From the NCBI GenBank assembly GCA_964507445.1, contig CAZDQF010000004.1:248001-312000 (forward strand): a DNA stretch of 64,000 nucleotides. Reading direction: 5' to 3'. Source of the DNA: GCA-2683135 sp964507445 (GTDB lineage Bacteria > Planctomycetota > GCA-002687715). Of the stretch, positions 8,855 to 16,917 are shown piece by piece (position 1 is the stretch's first letter; the number at the start of each line of letters is the position of its first letter). Both the position numbers and the translations under genes were made by a program. The notes beneath the pieces were generated by a model that made no database searches, was not told where the DNA came from, and saw only the letters and a program-made list of their open reading frames with translations.

Positions 8855-10272
8855 CGAAGGTGGCGATCCTGGGCGGCGGCCCCGCCGGGTTGGGCGCCGC
8901 GTACCGGCTACGGCAGGACCAGAAGGCGGAGGTGGTCCTGCTGGAACGAGGGGCAGGGTGGGGCGGCAACGCCGGCAGCTTCCAGTGGAACGGCCACCAC
9001 CTGGACTTCGGCAGCCACCGCCTCCACCCCAGCTGCGACCCCACGGTCCTGGCGGACATCCAGCGGCTCCTCGGGGAAGACCTGCTGGACCGACCGCGGC
9101 ACGGTCGCATCCGCCTCCTCGGGAGATGGGTCCACTTCCCGCTCAAGCCCGCGGACCTTCTGCTCCACCTCAAGCCCTCCTTCGCCCTCGGCGCCGGACT
9201 CGACGCCATGAGGAAGGTGCTGCCGCGCAAGGCCGTCCCTGAAGAGGACCAGACCTTCGCGTCGGTGCTCGAGACGAGCCTGGGCCCCTCCATCTGCCGG
9301 CACTTCTACTTCCCCTACGCCCGCAAGATCTGGGGACACCCCCCGGAGGCCCTCTCCGCCATCCAGGCTCGCAAGCGCGTCTCCGCCAGCTCCTTCGGCA
9401 AGCTGCTGGGGAAGGTGCTGGGGCAGGTCCCGGGCCTCAAGAAGAAGGGCGCCGGTCGGTTCTTCTACCCGCGACGAGGATTCGGCCAGATCTCCGACGC
9501 CTACGCCGCGGCCGCCGCGGAGTCAGGCGCGGACCTGCGCACCGGGACCACGGTCAAGGCCCTCCACATCCCCGACGGAGACGCCCCCTGGCGCATCGAG
9601 CTCGACGGAGGTGGAGGTTCCGATGTGCTCGAGGTGGACCACGTCTGGTCCACCATCCCGGTGACCGCCGTCGCCCGCATGCTACGCCCGGAGATCCCGG
9701 CGCCGGTGACGGAGGCCTGCGACGCCATCAGCTACCGCGGCATGGTGCTCATCTACATCGAGCTGGACCAGGCCCCATTCACGGAGTTCGACGCCCACTA
9801 CTTCCCCGGCGATGACGTCACCGTGACCCGCATGTCGGAGCCGAAGAACTACGCCGTCCGGGAGCAGCCCGAGGGGCGCACGGTCCTGTGCGCGGAGCTC
9901 CCCTGCCAGGTCGGGGACCCGGTCTGGAGCATGGATGACGACGACCTGGCGGCGCTCCTGGGCCGCGACCTGGAGGCTTCGGGGCTGCCCCTGCCCCACC
10001 CGCCCGTGGCGGTCACCATCCGTCGCCTCCCCCAGGCCTACCCCGTCTACCTGACCGGGTACGAGGGGCCCCTGGAGCAGATCCAGGACGCGGTGGACGG
10101 ACTACCCCGATTCGTCACCTACGGGCGCCAGGGGCTGTTCGCCCATGACAACACCCACCACGCCCTGCACATGGCCTACTGCGCGGTGGAGTGTCTCGAG
10201 GGAGGTGGGTTCAACACCGAGCGGTGGGCGGAGCACCGGGTGGCTTTCCAGTCCCACGTGGTCGAGGACTGA
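8851..10272 (+). CDS. FAD-dependent UDP-galactopyranose-mutase/protoporphyrinogen-oxidase-like enzyme (copy 1)
   Basis: A 473-residue flavoenzyme. The N-terminus has the Rossmann motif ILGGGPAGLGAAY, an LLERG acidic strand end, then a GGN...DFGSHRLHP block that binds FAD in the NAD(P)-binding_8/amine-oxidase group. Aromatic-rich FYFPYARKIWG and FFYPRRGFGQ match the substrate region of enzymes found in O-antigen loci, which are usually listed as protoporphyrinogen-oxidase-like or UGM-like. Whether it interconverts pyranose and furanose sugars is unproven. ATG at 8851 is fixed by the ATGA overlap with the GT2 gene; a longer in-frame extension upstream is shadow coding. A second member lies at 15247-16734. 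Confidence 0.82.
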   Translation: MTKVAILGGGPAGLGAAYRLRQDQKAEVVLLERGAGWGGNAGSFQWNGHHLDFGSHRLHPSCDPTVLADIQRLLGEDLLDRPRHGRIRLLGRWVHFPLKPADLLLHLKPSFALGAGLDAMRKVLPRKAVPEEDQTFASVLETSLGPSICRHFYFPYARKIWGHPPEALSAIQARKRVSASSFGKLLGKVLGQVPGLKKKGAGRFFYPRRGFGQISDAYAAAAAESGADLRTGTTVKALHIPDGDAPWRIELDGGGGSDVLEVDHVWSTIPVTAVARMLRPEIPAPVTEACDAISYRGMVLIYIELDQAPFTEFDAHYFPGDDVTVTRMSEPKNYAVREQPEGRTVLCAELPCQVGDPVWSMDDDDLAALLGRDLEASGLPLPHPPVAVTIRRLPQAYPVYLTGYEGPLEQIQDAVDGLPRFVTYGRQGLFAHDNTHHALHMAYCAVECLEGGGFNTERWAEHRVAFQSHVVED

Positions 10273-10302
10273 CCGAGGCGGAGCGACGACGACGACGGCA
10301 GG

Positions 10303-10317
10303 CCGGGGCGACCCCGG
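10303..10317. terminator. short GC hairpin between convergent genes
   Basis: CCGGGG-CGA-CCCCGG forms a 6-bp stem with a 3-base loop in the 71-base gap between the rightward flavoenzyme and the leftward small membrane gene. There is no T tract, so it is only a candidate bidirectional terminator. Confidence 0.35.
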
Positions 10318-10343
10318 ACGGCACCCGGCGCTTGCCCCTCAAC

Positions 10344-10646
10344 TCAGCGCGCGACCAGATTGTAGACGCCGCACAGGACGCGACCGGTCACGTAGCCGAC
10401 GAGGAATCCGTACCCGGCCCCGACAAAGCTGCCCGGGAAGAACTCCACCCCGAACCCCGGGAAGTAGTTGCACAGCAACCCCAGGTGGCGGCCCATGTCC
10501 TCCCCGCCCTTGAGCACGAGGATGTTGGTGAGGATGAACAGGCCGAGCCCGAAGAGGGCGCCGAAGGCGACCCCCCACGCATTGCCCTGCATCTTGACGA
10601 GGTAACCGTCAACGATGCGTTCGTCTTCATGAGCGTCGGTTGTCAT
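10344..10646 (-). CDS. small two-helix membrane protein, paralogue of its upstream neighbour
   Basis: A 100-residue protein with two hydrophobic segments (about residues 24-46 and 68-93). The second contains a glycine-zipper-like pattern PGSFVGAGYGFLVGYVTGR ending in GVYN. The upstream gene's last helix has the same layout (PGALLGLVWGFGTGFVFGW, then GVRN), so the two are probably a tandem duplication. I do not recognise the family. ATG at 10646 is preceded by AGGAGGGAG. It is followed by a hairpin and the convergent flavoenzyme, and preceded by its paralogue 20 bases upstream. Confidence 0.78.
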   Translation of the reverse strand: MTTDAHEDERIVDGYLVKMQGNAWGVAFGALFGLGLFILTNILVLKGGEDMGRHLGLLCNYFPGFGVEFFPGSFVGAGYGFLVGYVTGRVLCGVYNLVAR

Positions 10647-10666
10647 GGTCTCCCTCCTGCTCGGTC

Positions 10667-11056
10667 CTAAAGCTCGTCAAGGAACTCCTGGTCCATCCGG
10701 AGCTGCTCCTTGGCTCCGGCGATGGCCACCCAGACGGCGAGTCCGAAGTTGCGGACCCCGGCGAGCAGCCACCCGAACACGAAGCCGGTACCGAAACCCC
10801 ACACGAGGCCGAGGAGCGCGCCGGGCAAGGTCGGGGCGTATCCGGTGAAGAGGTTGTACTCCAGGATGCCGATGCCCCCGTCCAGGTCCTGGGCCTGGAA
10901 GACCGGGAGCATGTGCACCAGCGCGAACACGCAAAGCCAGAGGCCCAGCACCGCCCCTGTGGCGCATCCCAGGGCGACCTTCCTGAGGGGAGCGACCGCC
11001 GCCCTCAGGGGCGCCGGGAGCTCCTCGGTGACCTTCGCTGTGTCGGGTAGTGCCAT
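10667..11056 (-). CDS. small membrane protein, glycine-zipper type
   Basis: A 129-residue protein with hydrophobic segments at about residues 28-50 and 78-113. A short soluble N-terminus (with ELPAPLRAAVAPLRK, amphipathic) precedes TM1, and a polar charged tail follows. The long second hydrophobic region has G-x3-G spacing like glycine-zipper helices that pack in pairs. It resembles the smaller protein encoded next to it in the FxPGxxxGxxYGF/WGF segment. ATG at 11056 has GGAGGGGAG immediately upstream, and TAGAAT (5/6 to the -10 consensus) lies at 11072-11077, so this pair may have its own promoter, separate from the deacetylase operon. Function unknown. Confidence 0.78.
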   Translation of the reverse strand: MALPDTAKVTEELPAPLRAAVAPLRKVALGCATGAVLGLWLCVFALVHMLPVFQAQDLDGGIGILEYNLFTGYAPTLPGALLGLVWGFGTGFVFGWLLAGVRNFGLAVWVAIAGAKEQLRMDQEFLDEL

Positions 11057-11071
11057 CTCCCCTCCGGCCTC

Positions 11072-11077
11072 ATTCTA
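11072..11077 (-). promoter_or_regulatory. -10-like box for the small membrane-protein pair
   Basis: TAGAAT on the minus strand, 15 bases before the ATG at 11056, in a locally AT-richer segment between the deacetylase stop and the gene. No clear -35. Same box as at 6904-6909. Confidence 0.45.
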
Positions 11078-11082
11078 TACGC

Positions 11083-11838
11083 TCAACGCCGGCCCCGACG
11101 GAGTAACCGCTCCAGCCCGGCGCGGACGCCGCGCAACGCCGCCCGTCCCGCGACCCTGCGCGCGAAGGCGGCGCTGCCGAACCCCTCCAGGCGCCCCTCG
11201 TCGCGCAGGTAGAAGGCATCCAGCCGAGGCAACCGATGAGGGTCCTGCGGGCCCTGAAGCAGCCGCAGGCGCACCGTGCAGGCCAGCTCGAAGACGGCGC
11301 GGGTCTCGTCCACGACGCGGTGGTCGTGATCGCCGTAGGGGTAGCAGAACGTCGTGGGTCGGACGCCGGTGCGCCGATGGATGTGATCCTGGCAGCCGCT
11401 CAACTCCGCCCGGAGCTGCTCCGGACCGCAGGCGGGGAGGGAGGCGTGGGTCGCCCCGTGGGCGCCCAGGGTGGCCCCCTGCTCCGCCACCTCGCCGATC
11501 CCGTCCCAGTCCAGCAGCGGCAGGTCCGGGATGCCGGGCTCGGAGCGTCCGCCCCAGCGGTTGTCCGCGCCGACGCGATCCGACACCACGAACACGGTGG
11601 CCGGCAGTCCGGCGTCTCGCAGCCGCGGCCAGGCCTCCCTCTGGAAGTTGAGGAAGGCGTCATCGAAGGTCACCGCCACCGCGTCCTCCTCGTCGTCCAC
11701 GGTGAGGATGTCGGACAAGGAGACCACCCGGACGGCGCCGGAACTCATCCACCGGACGTGGCGCTCGAACGCGCCAGTGTCGATGGAGATGGGAGACCCG
11801 GAGGAGTCGATGGAGTGGTATGTGAGGATCCCCCTCAC
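11083..11838 (-). CDS. polysaccharide deacetylase (NodB/CE4 fold)
   Basis: Metal-dependent deacetylase that removes N- or O-acetyl groups from sugars, 251 residues. Motif 1 TFDDAF (about residues 57-62) supplies the catalytic base and a metal Asp; the second motif is HGATHASL (the H-x3-H metal pair), and CYPYGDHD corresponds to motif 3. No signal peptide is seen, so it probably works in the cytoplasm or on a membrane-linked intermediate during glycan assembly. A basic, arginine-rich tail ends the protein. The GTG start at 11838 gives a GTGA overlap with the epimerase stop. It is the last gene of a leftward operon with an epimerase, two GT4 enzymes and a flavoenzyme. Confidence 0.9.
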   Translation of the reverse strand: MRGILTYHSIDSSGSPISIDTGAFERHVRWMSSGAVRVVSLSDILTVDDEEDAVAVTFDDAFLNFQREAWPRLRDAGLPATVFVVSDRVGADNRWGGRSEPGIPDLPLLDWDGIGEVAEQGATLGAHGATHASLPACGPEQLRAELSGCQDHIHRRTGVRPTTFCYPYGDHDHRVVDETRAVFELACTVRLRLLQGPQDPHRLPRLDAFYLRDEGRLEGFGSAAFARRVAGRAALRGVRAGLERLLRRGRR

Positions 11839-12812
11839 CGCCCGCCGACCCCCTTGCCGCGCAGGTCCGCGATGACGTCGTCGACGATCTGCTCCAGGGA
11901 GATCATGGGCCGGAATCCCGTCACCCGCTCGAGCTTGGCGACGTCCGGGACGCGACGGGGCATGTCCTCGAAGCCCTCGGCGTAGGCCTGGTCGTAGGGG
12001 ACCATGGTGATCTCGGAGTCGCTGCCCACGCGCTGCTTCACCAGCTCGGCGAGGCCGAGGATGGAGATCTCCCGGTCCGCCCCCACGTTGAACACCTCCC
12101 CCACCGCCTCGTCGTTACCCATGAGCCGGAGCACCGCCTCCACCGCGTCCTGCACGTGGCCGAAGCACCGGGACTGGGCGCCGTCCCCGTAGACCGTGAT
12201 GGGCTCTCCGTTCAGAGCCTGGGTGACGAAGCTCGGCACCACCATGCCGTACCGACCCACCTGCCGGGGGCCGACGGTGTTGAAGAAGCGGACGCAGGTG
12301 ACGGGGAGGTCGCGCTCCCGGTGGTAGGCGAAGGCGAGCCACTCATCCAGGGCCTTGGAGCACGCGTAGGCCCAGCGCGACCGGGTGGTGGGCCCCAGAT
12401 TCAGGTCGTCCTCCTCGTTGAAGGGGACCTGTGTGCTCTTGCCATAGACCTCGGAGGTCGAGGCGACGACCACCGGCTTGCCCTTGGTGGCGGCGGCCTC
12501 CAGCACGCACTCCGTAGCCCGGACGTTGGTCTGGATGGTGTGGGTGGGACGCTCCACGATGAGCCGCACGCCGACCGCCGCGGCCAGGTGCACGGTGCAA
12601 TCGGCGCGGTCCACCAGCTCCGACACCAGGGGCGCGTCCAGGGCCGACCCGATGCGGTGGGTGAACCGCTCCCCTTCCACCAGCCCCTGGATGTTGTCCA
12701 TGCTGCCCGTGGACAGGTCGTCGAGGACGAACACGTGATCTCCACGAGCGACCAGACGCTCGGCCAGGTGTGAGCCGATGAAGCCCGCCCCTCCCGTGAT
12801 CAGCACCTTCAT
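11835..12812 (-). CDS. NAD-dependent nucleotide-sugar epimerase/dehydratase (GalE/UDP-xylose-synthase-like SDR)
   Basis: A 325-residue extended SDR acting on UDP- or dTDP-sugars. It has MKVLITGGAGFIGSHLAE at the N-terminus, DDLSTG, HLAAAVGV, a TSEVYG strand carrying the catalytic Ser/Thr, and YACSKALDE giving YxxxK. RFFNTVGPRQ and GDGAQSRCF are the usual nucleotide-sugar-binding blocks. The RQ-x-RYG region looks more like UDP-glucuronate decarboxylase or 4-epimerase subgroups than RmlB, but the reaction cannot be fixed. The ATG at 12812 is set by the ATGA overlap with the preceding glycosyltransferase and by the position of the first beta strand. Confidence 0.9.
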   Translation of the reverse strand: MKVLITGGAGFIGSHLAERLVARGDHVFVLDDLSTGSMDNIQGLVEGERFTHRIGSALDAPLVSELVDRADCTVHLAAAVGVRLIVERPTHTIQTNVRATECVLEAAATKGKPVVVASTSEVYGKSTQVPFNEEDDLNLGPTTRSRWAYACSKALDEWLAFAYHRERDLPVTCVRFFNTVGPRQVGRYGMVVPSFVTQALNGEPITVYGDGAQSRCFGHVQDAVEAVLRLMGNDEAVGEVFNVGADREISILGLAELVKQRVGSDSEITMVPYDQAYAEGFEDMPRRVPDVAKLERVTGFRPMISLEQIVDDVIADLRGKGVGGR

Positions 12813-14062
12813 GTCCCGAGGATCTCCGTCACCCTGTCCATGCCCTTCTCCGCCGCCACCCGACGCACGATGTCCAGGTAGCGGGGGATCACCGCGGCCT
12901 CGGACCACAAGGCCCGCCAGGAGGCGCGCCCCGCCTCCGACTTGCGTCGGCGACCTTCCTCATCGTCCTGCATGCGGCCCATGGCGTCCACCAGTTCCGA
13001 AGTGGTCTCGAACAACTCCCCCGCTCCGGAGGCCTCCACGATCTCAGGGAACGGGCCGATGCGACGAGCGATGACCGGCGTCCCGTTGCGGAAGGACTCG
13101 ATCAGGATGATGCCGAAGGTCTCGAAGCAGACCGACGGCACGATGAGCGCGAGGGCGTGCCCGTACCAACGGCTCAGGTCGTCGGGGGCCACGTTGCCCA
13201 GGAAGCGGACGTTGGGCAGTCCCTCGGCCAGGCCCTCCAGGACGGAGCGGTGGTTGCCGTCCCCCGCGATCACCAGGTCCACGTCCGGGCGCTCGGCCAT
13301 GGCCGGGATGACCTCGTCCAGCCCCTTGATCAGCTCCAGGCGACCGACGAAGAGGAAGTAGGGCCGATCGTGGGGAGAGTCTCCGTCCTGCGCCGCGCCA
13401 TCCTCCTGATCAGGCAGGAAGTACGGCAGCACCTCCATGGGCTGCCGGAAGCCGAACTCCTGGTGCTTGTCCCGGCTGAACTCGGACATGGCGATGAACG
13501 CGTCCACGTGCCGGGCCATGCGCGGCAGCAGCCGCGTGTACCGCCACAGCTGGGGCGGCCGGCGGTGGTTGATCACACAGCGCAGGCACTGGCGCGCCGT
13601 GCACAGCTCGCGACCGTGGCGCCACAGCACATGGGAAGGACAGACCAACCAGTGCTCATGGGCCATGTACAGGCTCACCGCACCCCGGCCGTACTTGAGC
13701 AGCCCCGGACCTCCCGCGAGGGAGATGTTGTGGAAGTTCACCACGTCGAACCTGCCCTCACGGATGATGCGGCGGATCCTCCTGCCGTTGATCACGGGGC
13801 GCCCCAGCTGCTGGGTCAGGAGGCAGGAGAGGGAGCCCATGGAGGTCCGCAGGGGGTGGACCGTGACCCGGTCCGGGTGTTCGTAGGGACCGGGCTCCGG
13901 CGCGTCGGAGAGCATGCGCCACGCGTCCGTGTCATGGATCACCGTCACCTCGTGACCCTGCCGCGCCAGCCCGTGGACGAATCGCTGCAGGCCGATGGCG
14001 TCGCCGCCGAAGTGATAGGGCGGATAGAAGGTGGTGATCATGCAGAAGCGCAAGCCGCTCAT
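12809..14062 (-). CDS. GT4 family glycosyltransferase
   Basis: A 417-residue GT-B fold transferase. The N-terminal acceptor domain begins FCMITTFYPPYHFGGDAIG with the glycine loop of GT4; the donor domain begins near FLFVGRLELIKGLDEVIPA (about residue 228) and has VIAGDGNHR, FLGNVAPDDL and the E-x7-E motif region FETFGIILIESFRNGTPV. A cysteine/histidine-rich stretch in the N-domain (CPSHVLWRHGRELCTARQC, then C-x2-N) is unusual and resembles metal-binding loops seen in some heptosyl/mannosyl transferases of capsule loci. ATGA overlaps on both sides place it inside the 16734-11083 operon. Confidence 0.93.
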   Translation of the reverse strand: MSGLRFCMITTFYPPYHFGGDAIGLQRFVHGLARQGHEVTVIHDTDAWRMLSDAPEPGPYEHPDRVTVHPLRTSMGSLSCLLTQQLGRPVINGRRIRRIIREGRFDVVNFHNISLAGGPGLLKYGRGAVSLYMAHEHWLVCPSHVLWRHGRELCTARQCLRCVINHRRPPQLWRYTRLLPRMARHVDAFIAMSEFSRDKHQEFGFRQPMEVLPYFLPDQEDGAAQDGDSPHDRPYFLFVGRLELIKGLDEVIPAMAERPDVDLVIAGDGNHRSVLEGLAEGLPNVRFLGNVAPDDLSRWYGHALALIVPSVCFETFGIILIESFRNGTPVIARRIGPFPEIVEASGAGELFETTSELVDAMGRMQDDEEGRRRKSEAGRASWRALWSEAAVIPRYLDIVRRVAAEKGMDRVTEILGT

Positions 14063-15201
14063 GACGCCGCCTCCTCCAGCACCCGGAGGACGGCGCTCGC
14101 CGTGTCTTCCCAGTTGAGCTGCAGGGCCCGGGCCCGGGCCTGCTCCCTGGTCGCCGGGTCGTCCACACCGGCCATGGCCTCCGCCAGCGCCTCCGGGTCA
14201 CCGGGCTCGACGAACCGCCCGCCGCCCTCCAGCAACCGGGGCAGCGGGCTCTCCACCGTGGCGACCACGGGAGCGCCGCAGGCGGCGGCCTCCACCGCCG
14301 GGAGGCCGAAGCCTTCACAGGCGCTGGGGAGGACGTTCGCCACGGCCCCGCTGTGGAGCCCGCGCAGGACCCCGTCCTCCACGAAGCCGGTCCAGATCAC
14401 CCGTGACTTCGTGCCGAGCTCCTCGATGAGGCGGTCCAGGTCCGCGAGGCAACCGTGGAACACGTCTTCGTCCCGGGTCCCCACCAGCAGGAGGTAGGCG
14501 CCGTCGTCCATGGCAGCGTGGGCGCGCAACAACACGTCCACGTTCTTGTGAGGGTTGAACCCGCCCACATAGGTGAACCAGCGTGCGCCCGCCGGCAGCC
14601 CCACCGAGCTGGAGGCGGCGGCCACCTCCTCATCCGTGACCGGTGCGCGGAAGACCTCCGAGGGGGCCTCCACGGCGACCCGGACCCGGTCCGGCCCCAG
14701 GGACAGGTGCCGCTCCAGCTCCTCCCGGGCGAACTCCGACACCGTGAGCACCAGGCTGGCCTGGCGCAGGGCCCACCACACCTTGAGGTTCCAGAACAAC
14801 CGCGCGCGGGTGCTGGCGAAACAGCGCTCCGGGAACCGCTCGGCGATGGCGTCGTGGACCCCCACCACCGCCCGCTGGCCGCGAGGTAGCGGGAAGAAGC
14901 TGTAGACCGTAGGGCAGAAGAACACCTCCGGACGGTCCTGCCCCACGGCCTTGCGGAAGCGGAGCATGTCCCGCGGTGACCGCGCTCCGGCGGCGGACGC
15001 GGCGGCGCTGGGCGCCTCGCCGCACCGCACGGGCCGGATCTCCGCCCCCGGGACGTCGAGCCGTTGGGCGTTCATGGACTCCACATACACCAGCCATCGG
15101 TGCTCCGAGGACGTCGCCACCAGGCGCGGCAGCAGCTCGCGTGTGTAGCGACCGTAACCTCGTCCGTTGAACCAGGAGGTGGCGTCAACCCCGATGCGCA
15201 T
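14059..15201 (-). CDS. GT4 family glycosyltransferase
   Basis: A GT-B fold transferase of about 380 residues. The N-terminal domain starts MRIGVDATSWFNGRGYGRYTRE, typical of the mannosyltransferase branch that has a GRGYGRY-like glycine loop; the donor domain starts at FTYVGGFNPHKNVDVLLRAH and has GFVEDGVL and the motif PSACEGFGLPAVEAAACGAPV with the E-x7-E pair. The chosen ATG at 15201 is directly before the first strand; ATG at 15210 is also possible, and neither has a strong ribosome site. Its stop overlaps the next GT4 gene by ATGA. It lies 45 bases after the flavoenzyme gene of the same operon. Confidence 0.92.
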   Translation of the reverse strand: MRIGVDATSWFNGRGYGRYTRELLPRLVATSSEHRWLVYVESMNAQRLDVPGAEIRPVRCGEAPSAAASAAGARSPRDMLRFRKAVGQDRPEVFFCPTVYSFFPLPRGQRAVVGVHDAIAERFPERCFASTRARLFWNLKVWWALRQASLVLTVSEFAREELERHLSLGPDRVRVAVEAPSEVFRAPVTDEEVAAASSSVGLPAGARWFTYVGGFNPHKNVDVLLRAHAAMDDGAYLLLVGTRDEDVFHGCLADLDRLIEELGTKSRVIWTGFVEDGVLRGLHSGAVANVLPSACEGFGLPAVEAAACGAPVVATVESPLPRLLEGGGRFVEPGDPEALAEAMAGVDDPATREQARARALQLNWEDTASAVLRVLEEAAS

Positions 15202-15246
15202 GGACCTCATCCCCCGGGCTGGCCCCACCGCGGCCCCGGGCACGCC

Positions 15247-16734
15247 TCATGAGGGCTCCGCCGCCGCGGGGTCATCCTCGAGCTTCTGGGTCTCGTGATA
15301 CTCGAAGTCCGTGTTCACGGCCCAGACGTCGTGCTTCGCCCCGCGCATGTTCTCCACGGCGAGCATGGCGGTGAGCATGGAGTGATCCTGGTTGTTGTAC
15401 TTGTGCATGCCGTTGCGACCGACGCAGTGCACGTTGGGGATGGCGTTCAGGTGTTCACGGATGGTGGCCAGGTGTCCGGGGTAGGCCCAGTCGTAGATGG
15501 GGTAGGCCTTGGACTGCCGGATCACGGCCCCGTCCACCACGGGGCTCTCCTTGGCCAACCCGAGCTCCGCCAGCTCCTCCTTGGCCAGGGCGATCAGGTC
15601 CTCGTCCTTGGAGGTCCAGAGGCCGTCCCCCTCGAAGCAGAAGTACTCGAGACCGAGACAGGTGTGACCCTCGTGGGGGACCAGGGCCGGGCTCCAGTTG
15701 TTGAAGTTCTGGATGCGGCCCACCTTGACCCCGGGGGTGTGGACGTAGATCCAGTTGTCATTGAACAGGTCTTCCCCCTCGAGCATGAGGGCCACCACGA
15801 GGAAGTCCCGGTAGTTGAGGCCCTCCCCTGCCTCCTGAACCGGCGCCGGAGCCGGCGGGTCCAGGGACCGCACCAGGTGCTTGAGGTCGGTGCTGGAGAT
15901 GACGTGCTGAGCCGGCAACCGCACCTCCCCTTCCGGGGTCTTGGCTCGCACCGCCACGGCCTCGCCGTCCTCGAGCTCCACCGCCGTGGCCAGGTGATGC
16001 ATGAGGGTCTTGCACCCCATCTCCTCCAGGCGGTCCCGCATGGTCTCCCACATCTGGCCGGGTCCCAGCCGTGGATAGGTGAAGGAGTTGATGAGGCTCT
16101 TGATCTTGGTTGACCGACGGTTCATGGAGGCGGCGTTGAGGATCGCCTTGCCCAGAGAGAGGTTCTGGATCCGCTGCGCCGCCCACTCCGCCCGGATCTC
16201 CGTACAAGGGACGCCCCAGACCTTCTCCGTGTAGGTCTTGAAGAAGATGTTGTAGAGCCGCTTGCCGAACCGGTTGGAGACCCACTGCTCGAAGTTCTCC
16301 TCCACCTTCTGAGGCCAGATCTTCGCCTTGGCGTAGCTCAGCACCGACAGGGCGGAGTTGATCAGGCCCAGGCCCTGGAGCGCGTTGCGGGCCTTCAGCG
16401 GGTAATCGAAGAACACGCCCCGATAGAAGATGCGGGAGAGCCGGGGCACCTCGATGAACTCCCCACCCAGGATCTCCTCCCAGAGCGCCTGCACGGGGGC
16501 GATCTTGGTGAAGAAGCGGTGGCCCCCGATGTCGAACCGATACCCCTTGTAGCGGGCCGTCCTGGAGATCCCCCCCACCATGTCACTGCCCTCCAGGACC
16601 GTGACGGAGACCCCGTCCCGGGCGAGGAGGTAGGCGGCGGTGAGCCCCGCCGGCCCGCCGCCGATGACGACCACCTGGTCGCCGGCCTGCAGCCGCCTGA
16701 CGGGACGGTCGGTGGTAGGTAGGGACGTGCTCAT
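15247..16734 (-). CDS. FAD-dependent UDP-galactopyranose-mutase/protoporphyrinogen-oxidase-like enzyme (copy 2)
   Basis: A 495-residue flavoenzyme of the same broad group as the one at 8851-10272. It has VVVIGGGPAGLTAAYLLARDG, VLEGSDMVGGISRT, DIGGHRFFTK, and a conserved Y-x-EKVWG-x2-C block (here KTYTEKVWGVPC) that I know from enzymes of O-antigen and sialic-acid-type loci; YPRLGPGQMWE follows. The C-terminus GRNGMHKYNNQDHSM contacts the flavin. The reaction is not established for this branch. The ATG at 16734 precedes the Rossmann strand by 21 residues; a longer open frame upstream overlaps the promoter and the divergent gene and is not real. It heads the operon running to 11083. Confidence 0.85.
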   Translation of the reverse strand: MSTSLPTTDRPVRRLQAGDQVVVIGGGPAGLTAAYLLARDGVSVTVLEGSDMVGGISRTARYKGYRFDIGGHRFFTKIAPVQALWEEILGGEFIEVPRLSRIFYRGVFFDYPLKARNALQGLGLINSALSVLSYAKAKIWPQKVEENFEQWVSNRFGKRLYNIFFKTYTEKVWGVPCTEIRAEWAAQRIQNLSLGKAILNAASMNRRSTKIKSLINSFTYPRLGPGQMWETMRDRLEEMGCKTLMHHLATAVELEDGEAVAVRAKTPEGEVRLPAQHVISSTDLKHLVRSLDPPAPAPVQEAGEGLNYRDFLVVALMLEGEDLFNDNWIYVHTPGVKVGRIQNFNNWSPALVPHEGHTCLGLEYFCFEGDGLWTSKDEDLIALAKEELAELGLAKESPVVDGAVIRQSKAYPIYDWAYPGHLATIREHLNAIPNVHCVGRNGMHKYNNQDHSMLTAMLAVENMRGAKHDVWAVNTDFEYHETQKLEDDPAAAEPS

Positions 16735-16748
16735 GCGCTTCGCGGCGG

Positions 16749-16754
16749 AATCTA
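16749..16754 (-). promoter_or_regulatory. -10-like box upstream of flavoenzyme operon
   Basis: TAGATT on the minus strand, preceded by GGGG, 14 bases before the ATG at 16734. The same TAGATT box, again preceded by GG, occurs before genes at 30746 and 41638. No clear -35. Confidence 0.45.
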
Positions 16755-16917
16755 CCCCGAAGCACGCTCGCTCGCAGCGGCTACGACGAAGGCCGCCGAC
16801 GAGGTCGGGCAAGGGGACCACGGTTAGGATACACCCTGTGGGCATGGAGTGAGGGCTGTCGCATCCCGGCGGCAGCCGTCCTGCCGGCCACCGACGAACC
16901 GCTTCGGCAACGATTCC

